From Tomocerus qinae (taxonomy: Eukaryota; Arthropoda; Collembola; Entomobryomorpha; Tomoceridae), in contig CM034546.1 of the NCBI GenBank assembly GCA_020055645.1, positions 61,256,001 to 61,320,000 of the forward strand: a stretch of 64,000 nt of DNA, given 5' to 3'. The position numbers were made by a program, and so were the translations under genes. Positions 48,606 through 61,000 of this stretch are shown piece after piece (position 1 is the first letter of the stretch; each line of letters opens with the position of its first letter). The notes under the pieces are model-generated. The model was not told the DNA's origin. It saw only the letters and a program-made list of their open reading frames with translations, and did no database searches.

Positions 48606-49291
48606 ATCGATTTGTGTAAATGACAAATGAGTTTTTTAACTTATTCTACCATGACAATCATGTCGTGCTTTATTTGTTTTGGTATTTGTGTGTATAAGAA
48701 AGTAAAATAAAATTTTGCTATTTTCATTCTTTAATGTAATTTGTGAACATCTTGATTATTTTTGTCAATACTATTAGTATAAATCGTCACGTTAATTGGC
48801 ATGCATGCATGATGGTTAGTATAGTACAGGAAGCTTATCAGAAATTCAGAAAAATTTTCCATTATTTAGATGTCCACTAATATCAGTCCAGCTAGCTGCT
48901 TACTATGCGTGTTGTTATTTTAATGCATGAGACGTGAATGAGACATGTAGAAAGACCAAGCAAGGATGCTGTGTTTCTATACGGAGCGGTAGTATATGGA
49001 ATAGAATCATTGCAGACAAAATTTTCTGGTTTCCCTACGTCAATAAATTCAAAAAATAAAAACAATAGTTTTTTGTTTTTATGCCTTCATTTTAAAACCC
49101 TTCGTTATAAAAGTAAAGAAATAACTACCACATAACGACAAGCAGCACATTAAGTCATTATTTACATTAATAAATTTTTGTAATTTGCTATAAATTTTAT
49201 TACATACGACATACACACATATGATTCGACAAATCAAAAGTCAAATAATGAATTTAATGAATCTTTTTGTATCTTGTAGATCCGAAAGCTT
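48606..49291. other. Spacer between the two exonuclease genes
   Basis: AATAAA at about 48707 is a likely poly(A) signal of copy 1. TTGTAG at 49274-49279 before the copy 2 start could be a 5'-UTR acceptor. Nothing else recognised. Confidence 0.4.
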
Positions 49292-50450
49292 ATGTCAATG
49301 GATTCTAACGCAAATGGAAAATATTCAGAAGATACGTTAACAAATGGTGGATTAAATGACATTGAGAGTTTGTACACTATTCCTAAAAAGTTTCAAAACT
49401 CTTTAGGATTTATCAATTTCGATAATTTTGGTAACCCACCTTGGGGGAAATCAGACGAGGAAAGAGGGGATATCAGTCTTCCACTTCCTGCAGAATACAC
49501 TTCTATGACGGATATATTGTCTATTGATTGCGAAATGGTTGGTGTCGGAAACTTACGCAAAAGTGCCTTAGGACGAGTGTCAATTGTCAACATACACGGT
49601 TATTGTATTTACAATACATTTGCTAAACCAACAGCCAGGGTGACAGATTATCGAACCAAATACAGTGGAATTAAGGCTAAAAACTTGGTCAACGGTAAAC
49701 GGCTTTTATTATTTAATTGTTCACCAATAAATTGCTTCATTAAACGCAATTTTTTATAATCATTTAGCCCCAAGTGTGGATAAAGTGATAAAGAAAGTTG
49801 CTGAGCTGGTTGATTGTAAAGTTCTAATTGGACACTCTATTCGATTTGATCTGGAAGTTCTGAAGCTAAAAGAGAAACACCCAAAGAATCTTATCCGCGA
49901 CACGGCAGAGTAAAAATTCTTAAGTATTGTATAATATAGTCGGCGAATATGTAAAACATTTAATGTCCTTATTATGTTCATATTATGTATTTCTGTAGGT
50001 TCTTCCAAAAGGAGATGAAAACGAAACAGAAATCATCTCTAAAGGATCTGGTCAGTAAGCACTTTAATTGTAACATCCAGGATGGCAAACACAATTCTGT
50101 TAGTGCAACGACATGCAGATTTTTATTTTTTACCTATTAGTATGTCAACTTTTTACAAAATGTGGATGTATTTATAGATTGAAGATGCGCAAGCAGCTCT
50201 AAAGTTGTATTTGATGAAGCGAGAGAAATGGGAAAATCCTGACGGAAATTTTACGCTTCTTAGGTGCGGTCACTATCAAGAATTGACCGAAAGACAACTG
50301 AAAAATGTTTCTGCTGTGAAGTGTACTTCTATCGTCAAGAAAATGTCTTCATGTGGCCATTTCAACAAAGGACATTGCCATCAATTTGACGAAATGAGAA
50401 GGGATGAGAGAGACGCCTCAAAAAAACTGGAATGCAAGGAATGCATGTAG
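49292..50450 (+). CDS. DEDDh exonuclease with truncated zinc-finger tail, copy 2
   Basis: This is a tandem paralogue of the gene at 46963 with the same intron positions and phases. Exons 49292-49694, 49768-49909, 49999-50098 and 50178-50450 give 305 residues. Catalytic residues are kept: SIDCEMV (D79, E81), IGHSIRFDL (D162), HNSIEDA (H213, D218). It has a longer N-terminus than copy 1 (about 25 extra residues). After LYLMKREKWE only a few CGH elements remain (LLRCGHYQEL, SSCGHFNKGHCH), then the protein stops at 50448-50450. Just downstream, in another frame, ACSHGLSCPGDHQ matches the finger tail of copy 1. The tail has therefore been shortened by an internal deletion plus a frameshift, leaving a nearly bare exonuclease. 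It may still be functional. Confidence 0.8.
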
Positions 50451-50610
50451 TCATGGCCTATCTTGTCCAGGTGATCACCAATTGATGCTATTTGAATTGT
50501 GCCTTTACAACTGCAGAAAAATTGACTCCGTTTTTTTGTGGACATGGTTTCCCATCTCATTAAATCCTGTTGCCCTAACGAGGATGAATATTGCTCTAAT
50601 TGCCAATTAA
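50451..50610 (+). pseudogene. Out-of-frame remnant of the copy 2 finger tail
   Basis: The frame that overlaps the copy 2 stop and runs to 50610 reads ACSHGLSCPGDHQ, then a degraded version of the last CGH finger of copy 1. It is not joined in frame to the exonuclease exons. Confidence 0.6.
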
Positions 50611-52266
50611 ATAGTGGTGCAAATACAAATAAGGGACAAGATAGCTAAAAATGAATCTGAACTTTTATCAGAAAAAATTATGTATGGCAAATTATTTTAG
50701 TGAACAGGGCACTATGCATGGTGTGTTATAGAAAATCGTCTGACACAGCATAAAGTTCAGGAGGGGGCAGTGTATGGACTAAGAGTAAAGGTAAAGTATA
50801 TAAAGCGGACAAGTTGAAGTTAAGCAATATGCATTATAGTGGGAAAGATTAAAACACAAATGAGAATATATTGATATAAGAGGTCGTCGCCAGAGTATTT
50901 AAAGCGGCATTAATCATGTTCTATCGACAATGTCTTAGAAAACGGAGGTAGTTTTTACCCTAAATTAAGCCTGTTAGACTTATTAGTACGCAAAGCAAAC
51001 AATTAATTTGTTTTTCTTAATTTTCAAATACACAGAAATAAAAATTATGTATGTACCTACAGTGACGAAATATTTACATAATCAAAGTCAGTTCCACCAT
51101 TGTTTATGTCATACATCACTCTTATACCATGCATTGCCCCCTAAACTCCATACCATACAATGTAACACGTTTTGCTATAACTACATATTATGACATAGTA
51201 CTCTTCACTAAAATATCTAATCCCTTCAAAACTTCAGTAAAATTCGTAACTTAAGTTAGTCATTTTGCATTAATGATTGTTTTGATAAGATGAATTAATT
51301 AAATGAAAATAAATATTGGAATACCTACTTATAAAAATTATGTTATTGTATTATAGTATTATTTAGTATAGACTTAAATTACATTTTTACATGCAGGCAC
51401 GTATTCAGAAATTTGGTCAAAGGTGGGCAACCAAACACGAAACGTTCGCAGTTTTTAAAATTACATGATTAGATTAGACCCACAATTATTAACAGTGTAT
51501 GGTATAAGTAACTCTGAATTATTGAGGACGAAGCCTGTTGGTATAGTTACTAGACGAATGGAAAAACCTAAGCACTTGTAACAGTATTATTACTTACAGT
51601 TTACTTATCAGTAGTAAATAAATAATACAGTCCAGGAAATTGTCTTTCGAGCTATCCTTACTTTTTATTAATTTTAATTATGCATACTAAAGCTTTTTAT
51701 TGTATAATTTCGTTCACTTACAATTTATATAAATGGGTATAGATACTTTTAAGGTAATAAAAGGCACTTTTACAATAACAAGTAAGGACCTAAAGGATAA
51801 AAAACAATTATATTAGAAACATTATTATGTGACGGAAGTAGTTTTTATTACTGAAAAGAAATAATTATGAGTTTGAAAAATCATTAGTAATAAATGTACT
51901 GCAATATGTAGTCTAATTAACATCAAATTAGTAACTTAGAAAAAACGTTGCTATTGGCCCATGACGAACTGTAGTAAATTTGAGTCCACAATCAGTTCCC
52001 TGTTTGTCACATTGTGTTAGCTTTCCCGTACTACCACAACGGGCGGTGGGTCTAGAATCCGAGGTTGTAGACTTCAACTACAAGTTTAAAAATATGGGTT
52101 TCCATAAAATATAACCATATTATTTCCGGAAATTATTGTAATGGGAGCACTGTGTAATGGTTTAATTTTTTAAATGGTTGTTTTTTAATCTGGACTCTCC
52201 AGTAATTACTAACTGTCTGGCCTACTAACTGTTTTTTAGTCTGGCCACTCCAGTTACTCCAGTCCA
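50611..52266. other. Intergenic with repeat fragments
   Basis: No gene recognised. A 5' fragment of a CACGTATCC-family MITE begins CAGGCACGTATTCAG at 51394 and ends near 51455. Sequence at 51820-51945 is duplicated at 53294-53430. Confidence 0.45.
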
Positions 52267-52575
52267 CTATTGGCGTCTTCTATGGGTGTCACCACGGTGA
52301 ATCTCCATATCCCTCTGCTCCTGGAACATTTTTCCGCAAAGGGGGCAAGGAATGGTCCTTGGCCTGGAAAGGTCTACTTTTCCGATGCACGGAAGATGCG
52401 TCGTCCATCCTCTATGGGTCCGATAAAATTTTTCGCACCTGGAGCATTGGAAATTAAATTTTCCATCTTTCGGTGGATTGACTGGGTTGCAGGCGGGGGG
52501 CGGGTTACCTTCCTCGGCAGCTTGCAACTCATTTTTTATATGTTTTTTACTAAATAAATTAGTTGGTGCAGACAT
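52267..52575 (-). CDS. Small two-finger C2H2-type protein
   Basis: A single-exon frame of 102 residues starts at the ATG at 52575. The first finger is FQCSRCEKFYRTHRGWTTHL followed by PC, with Cys in place of the second His. The second is a standard C2H2 finger, CPLCGKMFQEQRDMEIHRG then DTH, after a Pro-rich linker. It ends soon after in HRRRQ. Such short proteins can be free nucleic-acid-binding proteins or exon/retroelement fragments; non-LTR elements such as R2 carry similar N-terminal fingers. I saw no reverse transcriptase nearby. It is bracketed by direct repeats, which favours a mobile or duplicated origin. Confidence 0.5.
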   Translation of the reverse strand: MSAPTNLFSKKHIKNELQAAEEGNPPPACNPVNPPKDGKFNFQCSRCEKFYRTHRGWTTHLPCIGKVDLSRPRTIPCPLCGKMFQEQRDMEIHRGDTHRRRQ

Positions 52576-52688
52576 GTTAAACTGGATGACTGACTGATAA
52601 CTGACTGACTATAGTGGAATGACGGATGACTGTGTATGGGCCAGCTTTATAGAAAATGCACACAGTTTAGATTTGTTGCTTGTTTAGA

Positions 52689-53070
52689 AACGTCACTGCA
52701 ACGTTAATTTTTGCTAATGTTCACCATGCATACGTGCATTGCTTACATTATATGCATTGCTGACTCGTTCAATCGACAAGTGTTGTTCTTAGAGCATTGA
52801 GTTTAGAGCAGCAATGCACTTCTTTATTTAGGTTTAGCGGCAACAAAGGATGCTCTCTGCTGCCGCTGGTCCGTGTTGCCGCTAGTGGTTGTACCTAATA
52901 CTCACAGCTTAGTTTATTAACGTCACTGCAACGTTAATTTTTGTTAATTTTCAATATTATTCACCATGTGACATATTGCTTACATTGCTAACTCGTTCAT
53001 CGACGAGATGTGTTGCTCTTAGAGCATTGAGTCAAGATAAAAGTAGTAATGGACTTCCTTATGATACTCT
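52689..53070. repeat. Local tandem duplication (52689-52850 and 52918-53070)
   Basis: Both units begin with CGTCACTGCAACGTTAATTT and share TTCACCATG, ATTGCTTACATT, CTCGTTCA and TTAGAGCATTGAGT in order. Noncoding. Confidence 0.7.
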
Positions 53071-53502
53071 AGTTAAGTTTTACCCACTTTTTGGTCTATA
53101 CCCACATTTTTTTGGTCCATTTGTCTCTGTTGCCGCTAGAGTTAGTAGCTGTGTTTCCGCTAGTGGTTGTGTTGTAGCTGTGTCGCTGCTGCTGTCACGC
53201 TGTTGCCGCTAACCCCCGATATCTCCCAACGGCAACAGACAACAGCGGCAACGAATTACCGCGGCCTAAATTCAGCCGAAAAAATTATAATATTTTACAT
53301 GTTGTGTGACGGAAATTTTTTGTAGTGTTTACTGCAAAAAAAATAATTATGAGTTTGAATAGTCAATAGTAATAAATGGATCTCAATATGTATTCTAATT
53401 CACATCAAATTAGTAATTTAATTAAGGCAGTTAAATATTTTAAAACCGAAATACTTTTAACATTGAAAAATTTTGAAAATTAAATGAATTCGTAGGTGGG
53501 GG

Positions 53503-53663
53503 CATGCACGTATCCTGGAATTTGACCAAGGAGGGGCTCACCAAAATATTTTGGGAAATTGATGACATATTCGCGCGAAAATTTTTTGCTTTTTTACCCT
53601 TTTTGCCAATTTTTTTTCTGGGAATTTAGGGGGAGCGCGGGCCCCCCTCTGGATACGTGCTTG
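53503..53663. mobile_element. CACGTATCC-family MITE, exact 8-bp duplication
   Basis: The ends are CATGCACGTATCC and GGATACGTGCTTG; the interior has TTCGCGCGAA and the G/C block. GGTGGGGG flanks both sides (53495-53502 and 53664-53671). Confidence 0.85.
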
Positions 53664-53671
53664 GGTGGGGG

Positions 53672-55318
53672 TGTTTATGATTTCATGTTTTAAACCTAAG
53701 TTTTTGTCTTTCTGACTTTGAATAGAGAGCGACTATTTGATATTGTTATGTTGCTATGTTTATGGTAGTAAATATGTTTGTAGATTGTGTGTAGAGTTTA
53801 TTTTTATGTTCTCTAGCAAAACCCCGCTTAACATATCATTCCGCCTGCAAGAAACTACAAAAAACAAAATTGTTATCATGATTGTAGTGTATACGTAAAC
53901 TGACAAATACCAATGTGATGTCCAATGAGAGCAGTTTTCACTTCTATAGTTTCATCACTTAACACCGACATACATTTTTTGCGTGTCGATCTATATGATA
54001 GGAACATAGGAACTCAAGTGCATATCGGCAATATAATATACTGTCCATGTCCCAGTCTCAAGTCTCAGGTAGATAACTTGAGTTTAGTTCAGTTCAGGAT
54101 GGCAATTTTTAAGCATTTAGCTTTATCTATTGGTTAATTAAGAAACAGGTTAATAGTGTTTTCCCAAATGTTGTAGACTGTTGACTCATTCATTTTCACT
54201 TTTAAAATAGACTGCTTCGTATTGTATTTATTGTTTATTTACATTTACACATTATTATATATATATTATGCGTTATATAGCTTAGCATTCGACCCTGATA
54301 TTCGATACTTTACATTTATGCAGGGTCACTGCCAGTACTGACTGAACTCTTATTTGTTAGCCTACCTCTCGCTCTCGTCGCTTCGCATATTGCCTTTTTT
54401 CTTCATTTTTCCTTCTCGTCCCCGAAAATTCATTGGATGACTCTTAATGGTTTTATACTTAGTTTGAACAATGCCCTTCCGTTGGTTATCCAGAGGAAGT
54501 ATGGTTAGTAATGTGTGTAGCATTTGTCCTATAAAATATCTCAATAAAGTATTCGACAGTTCTTATTTACGGATATAATATACCACTGAAGATACAAATA
54601 TATTATATTCTGGTTAAATGACTCAAAATTAATTATCAACTACGTAGAAGCAATAATTAAAGTTTTTATGGCCAATTCTCAAGTTTTGGTATTTTCATGA
54701 TAATTAAGAAGAGCGTCCCCAAAGATCTGGAGACCTATATACAAATTTAGATAACCCAATAAGTGATGAGGCAACAATTACTACGTATCTGATTTTTCAG
54801 CACAACATAACACGGATATTTGACGAAGTGAAATGATTCAACAGTTAAGTATGATCCAATTACGGATAATGAGTTTAATAGAATTTATCAACAATGGAAA
54901 ACTTTGACAAAAAAATAAAATATTCAGACCCATAAACATTCACATTAAGTATCATTTGCGGTCTAAAACCAATGTTAGTGACATAATAATTCTCCAGCTA
55001 AAACATTTTCTGATATTCTATTTATTACCTTTATTAAATTCCATAAACATTAATATAAGCCCTGATAATGTGTACATAATGTACAAGTACAATAAATAGC
55101 GAATTTATATTAATAGAAGCCGTTTAAGTAGTTAGATTATTATGTACCCCTTCTTACACAATATAACAATTAAGTATATCAGAGTTATATTTAATTTCCT
55201 AAATAATTTTCAGAGTTTCTTCCTCCTTGATTCTTGGAATATTATAATATTATAATAGTAATATAAATTTCTAAAAATAAGCAAAGATAGTGATATTGTT
55301 ATCTGTATTTAGTAGGCT
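53672..55318. other. Intergenic, nothing recognised
   Basis: Long AT-rich stretch upstream of the cellulase gene. Short open frames only. Confidence 0.4.
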
Positions 55319-55326
55319 TATAAAAG
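55319..55326 (+). promoter_or_regulatory. TATA box of the GH45 gene
   Basis: TATAAAAG lies 71 bp before the start codon at 55390, a good distance for a short leader. Confidence 0.6.
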
Positions 55327-55389
55327 GAGTAGATTGACAATTAACGATTTAGATTCAATTTGAAAGTTTACAAAGCTTATTGCTACAAA

Positions 55390-57663
55390 ATGAAGGTAAG
55401 TCTTTTGAATTTTTTTTCAAATCTCTTATTTGTTTAAAATCGTATGAGTTGTTTAATTATATAGGTCATAGCTGTAGCGTTGGTTCTTGTTGCGATTTCG
55501 GGGTCCTCGTTTGCTAATTCGGGAAAAACTACTCGCTATTGGGATTGTTGTAAGGTAAAATGCGCAGGATGATATAAGTAATACATTAATTCAAGCACGT
55601 ATCCAGAGCAGGGCCGCAGCCAGAAAAAAATTTCGGGAGGGGCACCAAGAATTTAGCGATTTTTTGCGATTTTAGACAAAAATTTCTTTATTTTTCTCGA
55701 TTTCGGGGGGGCACGTGCCCCGGTGCTCCCCCCCCCTCGCTGCGGCCCTGATCCAGAGGTAGGGCCCGCCACCCCCCCCTAAGTATCCAAAAAAGGCACG
55801 AATATGTCTTAAGTCTATCAATATATTTTTATGGTCAAATTCCTGGATACGTGCTTGCAATTGACAACTCAAAGTTTAATTTATTTTTAAGATCTCGTAA
55901 TTAATATTTATTATAGATATTCATGTTCAAAATGACAATAATATTTGATTAATAAATTTCTCATTAGAATATATTTTAATGTAGCTATCCTAATTTGTAG
56001 AATAGGTGTCTCAACTTAATTTCTTGAACTTTTTTATATATTGCTATGTAAGTACTTACTATAAATGTATATTTGAATAGCCTTCGTGTGGGTGGAATGG
56101 AAAAGCTTCTGTGAGCAGACCTATTGCATCTTGCAAGAAAGATGGGTGGAATTGGGCAGATGTAAACGACCAGAGTGGATGCAATGGAGGTGGTAAGTCG
56201 TGTTTTAATTTTCTAGCAGATTTATAACAAAGATACCTTTCTTTGGAGTGAAAATGTTACTTTGATATTCTGCCGAAGTAGAATGTTGAATTACACCGTT
56301 TTCCTGCAATTAATATCCATTAATAAGTTAAGCCACAAAATATAATGAGAAAATTTTTAGATGTTTGGTTGGGATAAAAATAGTTAAACAGGATGAAAGC
56401 ATGATTTTTGTTTTTATCACACAAAAAATTACATATTATAAATGTTAAAAATCTTAATTCTTTTAGGTTCTTATACCTGTGGAAATCAATCTCCATGGGC
56501 AGATAATGATTGGGTTTCCTTCGGCTACGCTGCTGCCAACATCCGAGGACAATCAGAGTCAAATTGGTGTTGCGCTTGCTATGAGTTAACTTTTACGTCG
56601 GATCCTGTAAAGGGGAAACGAATGATCGTTCAGGTCACAAATACTGGAGGCGATCTTGGGGTGAGACATACCTAATTAATTCGTTGATAATTAATTACCT
56701 TTACAAATTATTTACCTTTATCTGAAGAAAGGTATCGTATATATCACTAAGTAAATTAGAAATACAGATATATATATATATAATATAGCATTAATTAATT
56801 AGCTTTAGAATGTTTGAATGAATTTTTCAATTAATTGCTAAACATAGAGAAGAGATTCTTTAAAAGTCTCTGTAATATTTTTTTGCAGCCCAGGTACATG
56901 AAATTTTACTAATGTATGATACCATTACAAAAAATGCGATAACCGAATTCCAAAAATAATTGAATAAAGTGTGTGATTTACATGATATTTAATTCTATTG
57001 TAGGAAAATCATTTTGATTTGCAAATTCCTGGAGGGGGCGTTGGCATATTCAATGGATGCTCTTCTCAATGGGGAGCTCCTTGGGATGGATGGGGTAAGC
57101 GCTATGGTGGAGTTAGCCATATTGGGGAATGCAACCAACTTCCACATCAACTTCAAGCTGGGTAAGAATACCATAACGATATTGACAATGATCATTCAGG
57201 AATCAAATATTATTTCGATGCATACTTTAATTAAATATTATAATATCCTACCCTGGAATGGCTTCCTATGTGTAATGGTAAAGTATATTTAAATACTGTT
57301 TAACATTTTGATCAGTTAAATAGGCTATATTAGCCAAATGGCCCTAGCTAGGCGTAGCCGTAGTAAACATTATCATTTTTGTATTGAGCTATTTTGTGTT
57401 TTGATTCTTTGAGACAAAAGGTGGGGGATGGGTCATTTAAATTTTAGTCTACTCATTTTGTTGGGTTTTGGTTTAAATATAGACGAACTATTTCTCTTTG
57501 CCAAACTGCTTCTCAACCTCAGTTATGTAAACACATTTATTATGTTTACAGGTGCCGATGGAGGTTTGAATGGTTCAAAAATGCAGATAACCCATCTATT
57601 ACCTTCCGCTCGGTAGATTGCCCGGCAATTCTAACTGATAGAACTGGATGTCGCAGAAAATAA
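55390..57663 (+). CDS. GH45 endo-beta-1,4-glucanase (cellulase)
   Basis: The enzyme cuts internal beta-1,4 bonds of cellulose and would act secreted in the gut. Six exons: 55390-55395 (two codons only), 55465-55554, 56081-56192, 56467-56660, 57004-57161 and 57552-57663, total 672 nt (223 residues). A signal peptide covers about residues 1-19. The GH45 signature [14 protein letters not shown] follows at 24-37 with the catalytic base D29, and [19 protein letters not shown] carries the catalytic acid D139. The many Cys ([19 protein letters not shown]) fit the disulphide-rich fold. No cellulose-binding module is attached. Introns, a TATA box and the surrounding animal genes show it is a resident nuclear gene, not contamination. 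Animal GH45 genes are widely thought to derive from fungi or other microbes by old transfer. Confidence 0.95.
55592..55857. mobile_element. CACGTATCC-family MITE in GH45 intron 2
   Basis: The ends are CAAGCACGTATCC and GGATACGTGCTTG. The unit is enlarged by an inner element at 55609-55750. No exact 8-bp duplication for the outer unit is evident. Confidence 0.75.
55609..55750. mobile_element. hAT-type MITE, CAGGGCCGCAGC family, nested
   Basis: The left end CAGGGCCGCAGCCAG and right end GCTGCGGCCCTG are inverted repeats. ATCCAGAG flanks it exactly (55601-55608 and 55751-55758). It inserted into the outer MITE just after its terminal repeat. A second copy is at 6597-6750. Confidence 0.9.
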
Positions 57664-58094
57664 GTATGAATATTTGTTTAAGTGTTTCAAGCATAAGTGT
57701 TTGAAACTATAAGAGTTTGAAACTATTCATTAATTATTAATTATCTAAAAGTGGCTAAAAAAATTCACAGAAAAGTAATTACACAAGGAGATGTTTGAAT
57801 ATATTAAACACAATTGGTTATATTATATATGATGATAATATAGTTTATTAAACTTAATTTTTATTTATTTAATAATTCAATCTCATTGATTATCATCACA
57901 TTTGTAATGCTAACTTTATCTACTTTTTTCGTTCTTTCAGTCTTTGTTATGTAGTTTTTCCAATTTATATTTTTTGCTGGAATTTCAATATTAAAGAACT
58001 GCTAAAATTCAATAAAATTTCCTTCGTCATTCCTTTTCTAGTCGCTAAGGTTTTAAATTTAGCCCCACAGCTTTTAATTGAGTTTCGATATTTT
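57664..58094. other. 3' flank of GH45
   Basis: AT-rich noncoding DNA. Nothing else recognised. Confidence 0.35.
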
Positions 58095-61000
58095 GTACCG
58101 GCCTACCTTCTATTTAAAATAAATATAGTTGTCAATAACTGGCAAGAAATTATTCCTGAATTCGTTTCCTACACTATAATCAATGTAATTGTTTTCTGGA
58201 TTTTTATTTGCCATTCTGGTGAGTGGCCAGCAGACGATCGCAAACAGTCCCAACTTGGAAAGTAGAAACAACGAACAAATTACATTTGCAAAATGCCATT
58301 CTAGCGTTAGGAATTAAATCTTTATCTATTTTACTTCTCCTGTTACTCATTCATAGTCTAAATACATTGAAATAAATAGCAATTAAATACCTATAAATTG
58401 TCCATGTCTATTCTCTAATAATCCATAATATTACATTGTTCACCTACGTTGGCATATTCAGACTAAATTGGAATTTTCTGCAAACTATGTAGTTCGCAGG
58501 TATAAATTTGGAGAATTACCATTTTAAATTATAACGTAGAGGCCAGGCAACTTATTATGAATATAGGAATCAGATAAGCCTTCAATATAAATCCTCTTTT
58601 ATGTTTCAGTTTTTTTGCATAACTAGAATTGATACTGCTTACTGAATTATTTTATTAATACCGGGCAACAATTCTGTGTTTTTTGGGAACAGCATGAAAT
58701 TAGGAGTGTTAGAAATTTCAAGCTATCATGCTGAAAATAATGGTTATGTACAAACATTTAAGACAAACAGGTAGGAAAGGGCATTGAGTAAGGGTCACAA
58801 ACTTTGAGCTGATAAACCGATTTAGAAAAGAATTTTTTGCGAAAATGTCTACGAAATCTAGTTTATTTTGGTACGGAATACTTATCAATCTGGCATATTT
58901 AATTGGAGCGAGTCCATTTTGTGTCCAAAATTCCAAAGATTGCTCAAGAAACTTTATAGTTGTGGTAGCCAAATCAAAATGGAAATATAAAATTGGAATA
59001 CTTTCAAATGTGATTTATGTTATATTCCTCTCAAGAGTATTTCTACCGACTGAAATCATTGGAGTTCATTTCTCTTTCTACGATAAAATATTTTCATTCC
59101 TATACTTCAGTGGACATTCTACCATCGTTTTTTTAATGCTTAGTATATACTACAACAGAGTCATCGTTTCTCAGTTTATTAATAGTGTGATAAGTGTTTG
59201 TCTCAATTTCAATGGTAAAATTGAATAATAATCAGGGAACAAAAAAGTACCTTTTTTACCTTTTACATTTTTGCCTTTTACCTTTCTATAAAGAAGGTAA
59301 TGGTAGGAATAAGATTTTTTTTAAACAGTCCCTAACTTTTTTTGATGCAACAGCGTTGCCCATTTAATTTTAATTTACATGTAAATAAGACAAAATATGT
59401 AAATTGGACTGATTTTTTAAAAAAGAATTAGTAATGTTTTTACTATTTGTAAATAAGAATACATTTTGTGTTCCCTGATAATAATGCGCTATCATTTTGG
59501 AATATATCAAAACGATTACATTGGACTTAAATTCCTATTCTCTTGGTTAATACTTTCAGGAAAATTTGCTAAAAACTGTAACTCAAGAACATGGATAGCG
59601 TGTGAATATCTTTATAAAGCTAAGCTAATCTGGTCATTCAGTTCCTCGTTGTTTTATGCAATACACCACAGTGTTCTCTGCCCAGAAAAGGTTTACCTAT
59701 ACACGTCAGTGCTTAAAATGGATCAAATAGGGTCAATTTTTATAATTTTGAACTCTGTCAATTGTGTCTTCCTGATGTGGACATACTGGGTCGTCTGGTT
59801 AGTACTGTTTTCACAGGGAGCTATTATGTTTATCTTCATTGCAATTACAAAGGAAATATCATCTGGCTTAAGGTACAATTACTGTCTTACTGAACTATTT
59901 ACTGCACAACTACTATACAACAACTACTAGTACTATACAATCATTTTACAGTTAATGCATGCTATAGAATTTACCGAGTAATTTCAAAACATTTATGAAC
60001 AGTGTGAAAAAATTATAAAAAATTAAAAAAAATAAAATTTCGCTTTTCAACTGGGACAAGTTTTACAATAAAAACAAGTTTACTCCATTCACTACTTTTC
60101 ATTTAGTTTTACTTTACAACTAAATCCTGAATTTTGAATAATTTTCATACATATAAAGAACCTTATTCAAGGCAATTCTTGGATTGCACATACTCTTCTT
60201 TTCATGTTCAAATTATGTAAATTTTAATTAATTTATTTCAAAGGTTACTCAACTGTCAAAAATCGCCTAAAAACTTTGCAATTTCCCATATAATAAGCGT
60301 ATGCAGTATGTACCGAAAACTCCAAATATTAAATGGCATTGGTGACGACGCGTTTAAAATAGCTCATAGAGTTATGAGTATAGGTAGCTCAAGATTTTGT
60401 ATTGGCTATGTATATTTGGCTATTAGATACCATTTGCAAATTGGTTTAGCAACAGCTAGCCTTTTTATATTTTGTGCTATTTGTATTGCTTTTTCTTGGT
60501 CTATTTATTTGGAATTTGCTTCCCAGCTCCAAATATTTACAAAATGTACTTTAGACTCGTGGAAATACTGTCACAATATATCTGAAAAAGAAAGATTATA
60601 TCTCCATAAATTTCGCAAGTCCTGCAAGTGGTGCAGTTTTCAAAAGGTGAAGCACACAGATTCTATTCTTTATCTCCAAATAATATTTATAAGGCTTTCC
60701 AAATTGTTAATAGCATTTTAAACTTTTGAGTAATTGTGTAAGTAACAAAATATTTCATCTTTAATAACATTTAAAATATTGAAAGCCATTTGGCATGTTT
60801 AATAAAATGTCGGTTTGTTACCGGCCGTCCTTCTATTTAAAGTAAATATAGCTGGCAACAAATTATTCCTGAATTACTTTGCTACACTACTGTAATCAAT
60901 GCAATTGTTTTCTGGACTTTTCTTTTCTTTGCCCGTGGAGTGGCGACCAGAAGATTGAAAACAGTACGTTACTTGGTAGAAACAACGAATAAATTACATT

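Larger units (their letters stand above)
51820..53430. repeat. Pair of direct repeats, 51820-51945 and 53294-53430
   Basis: Both stretches share TGTGACGGAA, AAATAATTATGAGTTTGAA, AGTAATAAATG and CACATCAAATTAGTAA-type blocks in the same order and orientation. They bracket the small C2H2 gene and its flanking duplications. Confidence 0.6.

Noticed and set aside
52976-53212. 79-codon frame near the local duplication
   Set aside because: The reading frame is not kept in the sister duplicate and shows no domain.
55390-57663. Microbial contamination as the source of the GH45 gene
   Set aside because: It has five spliceosomal introns, a TATA box and resident MITEs shared with the rest of the window.
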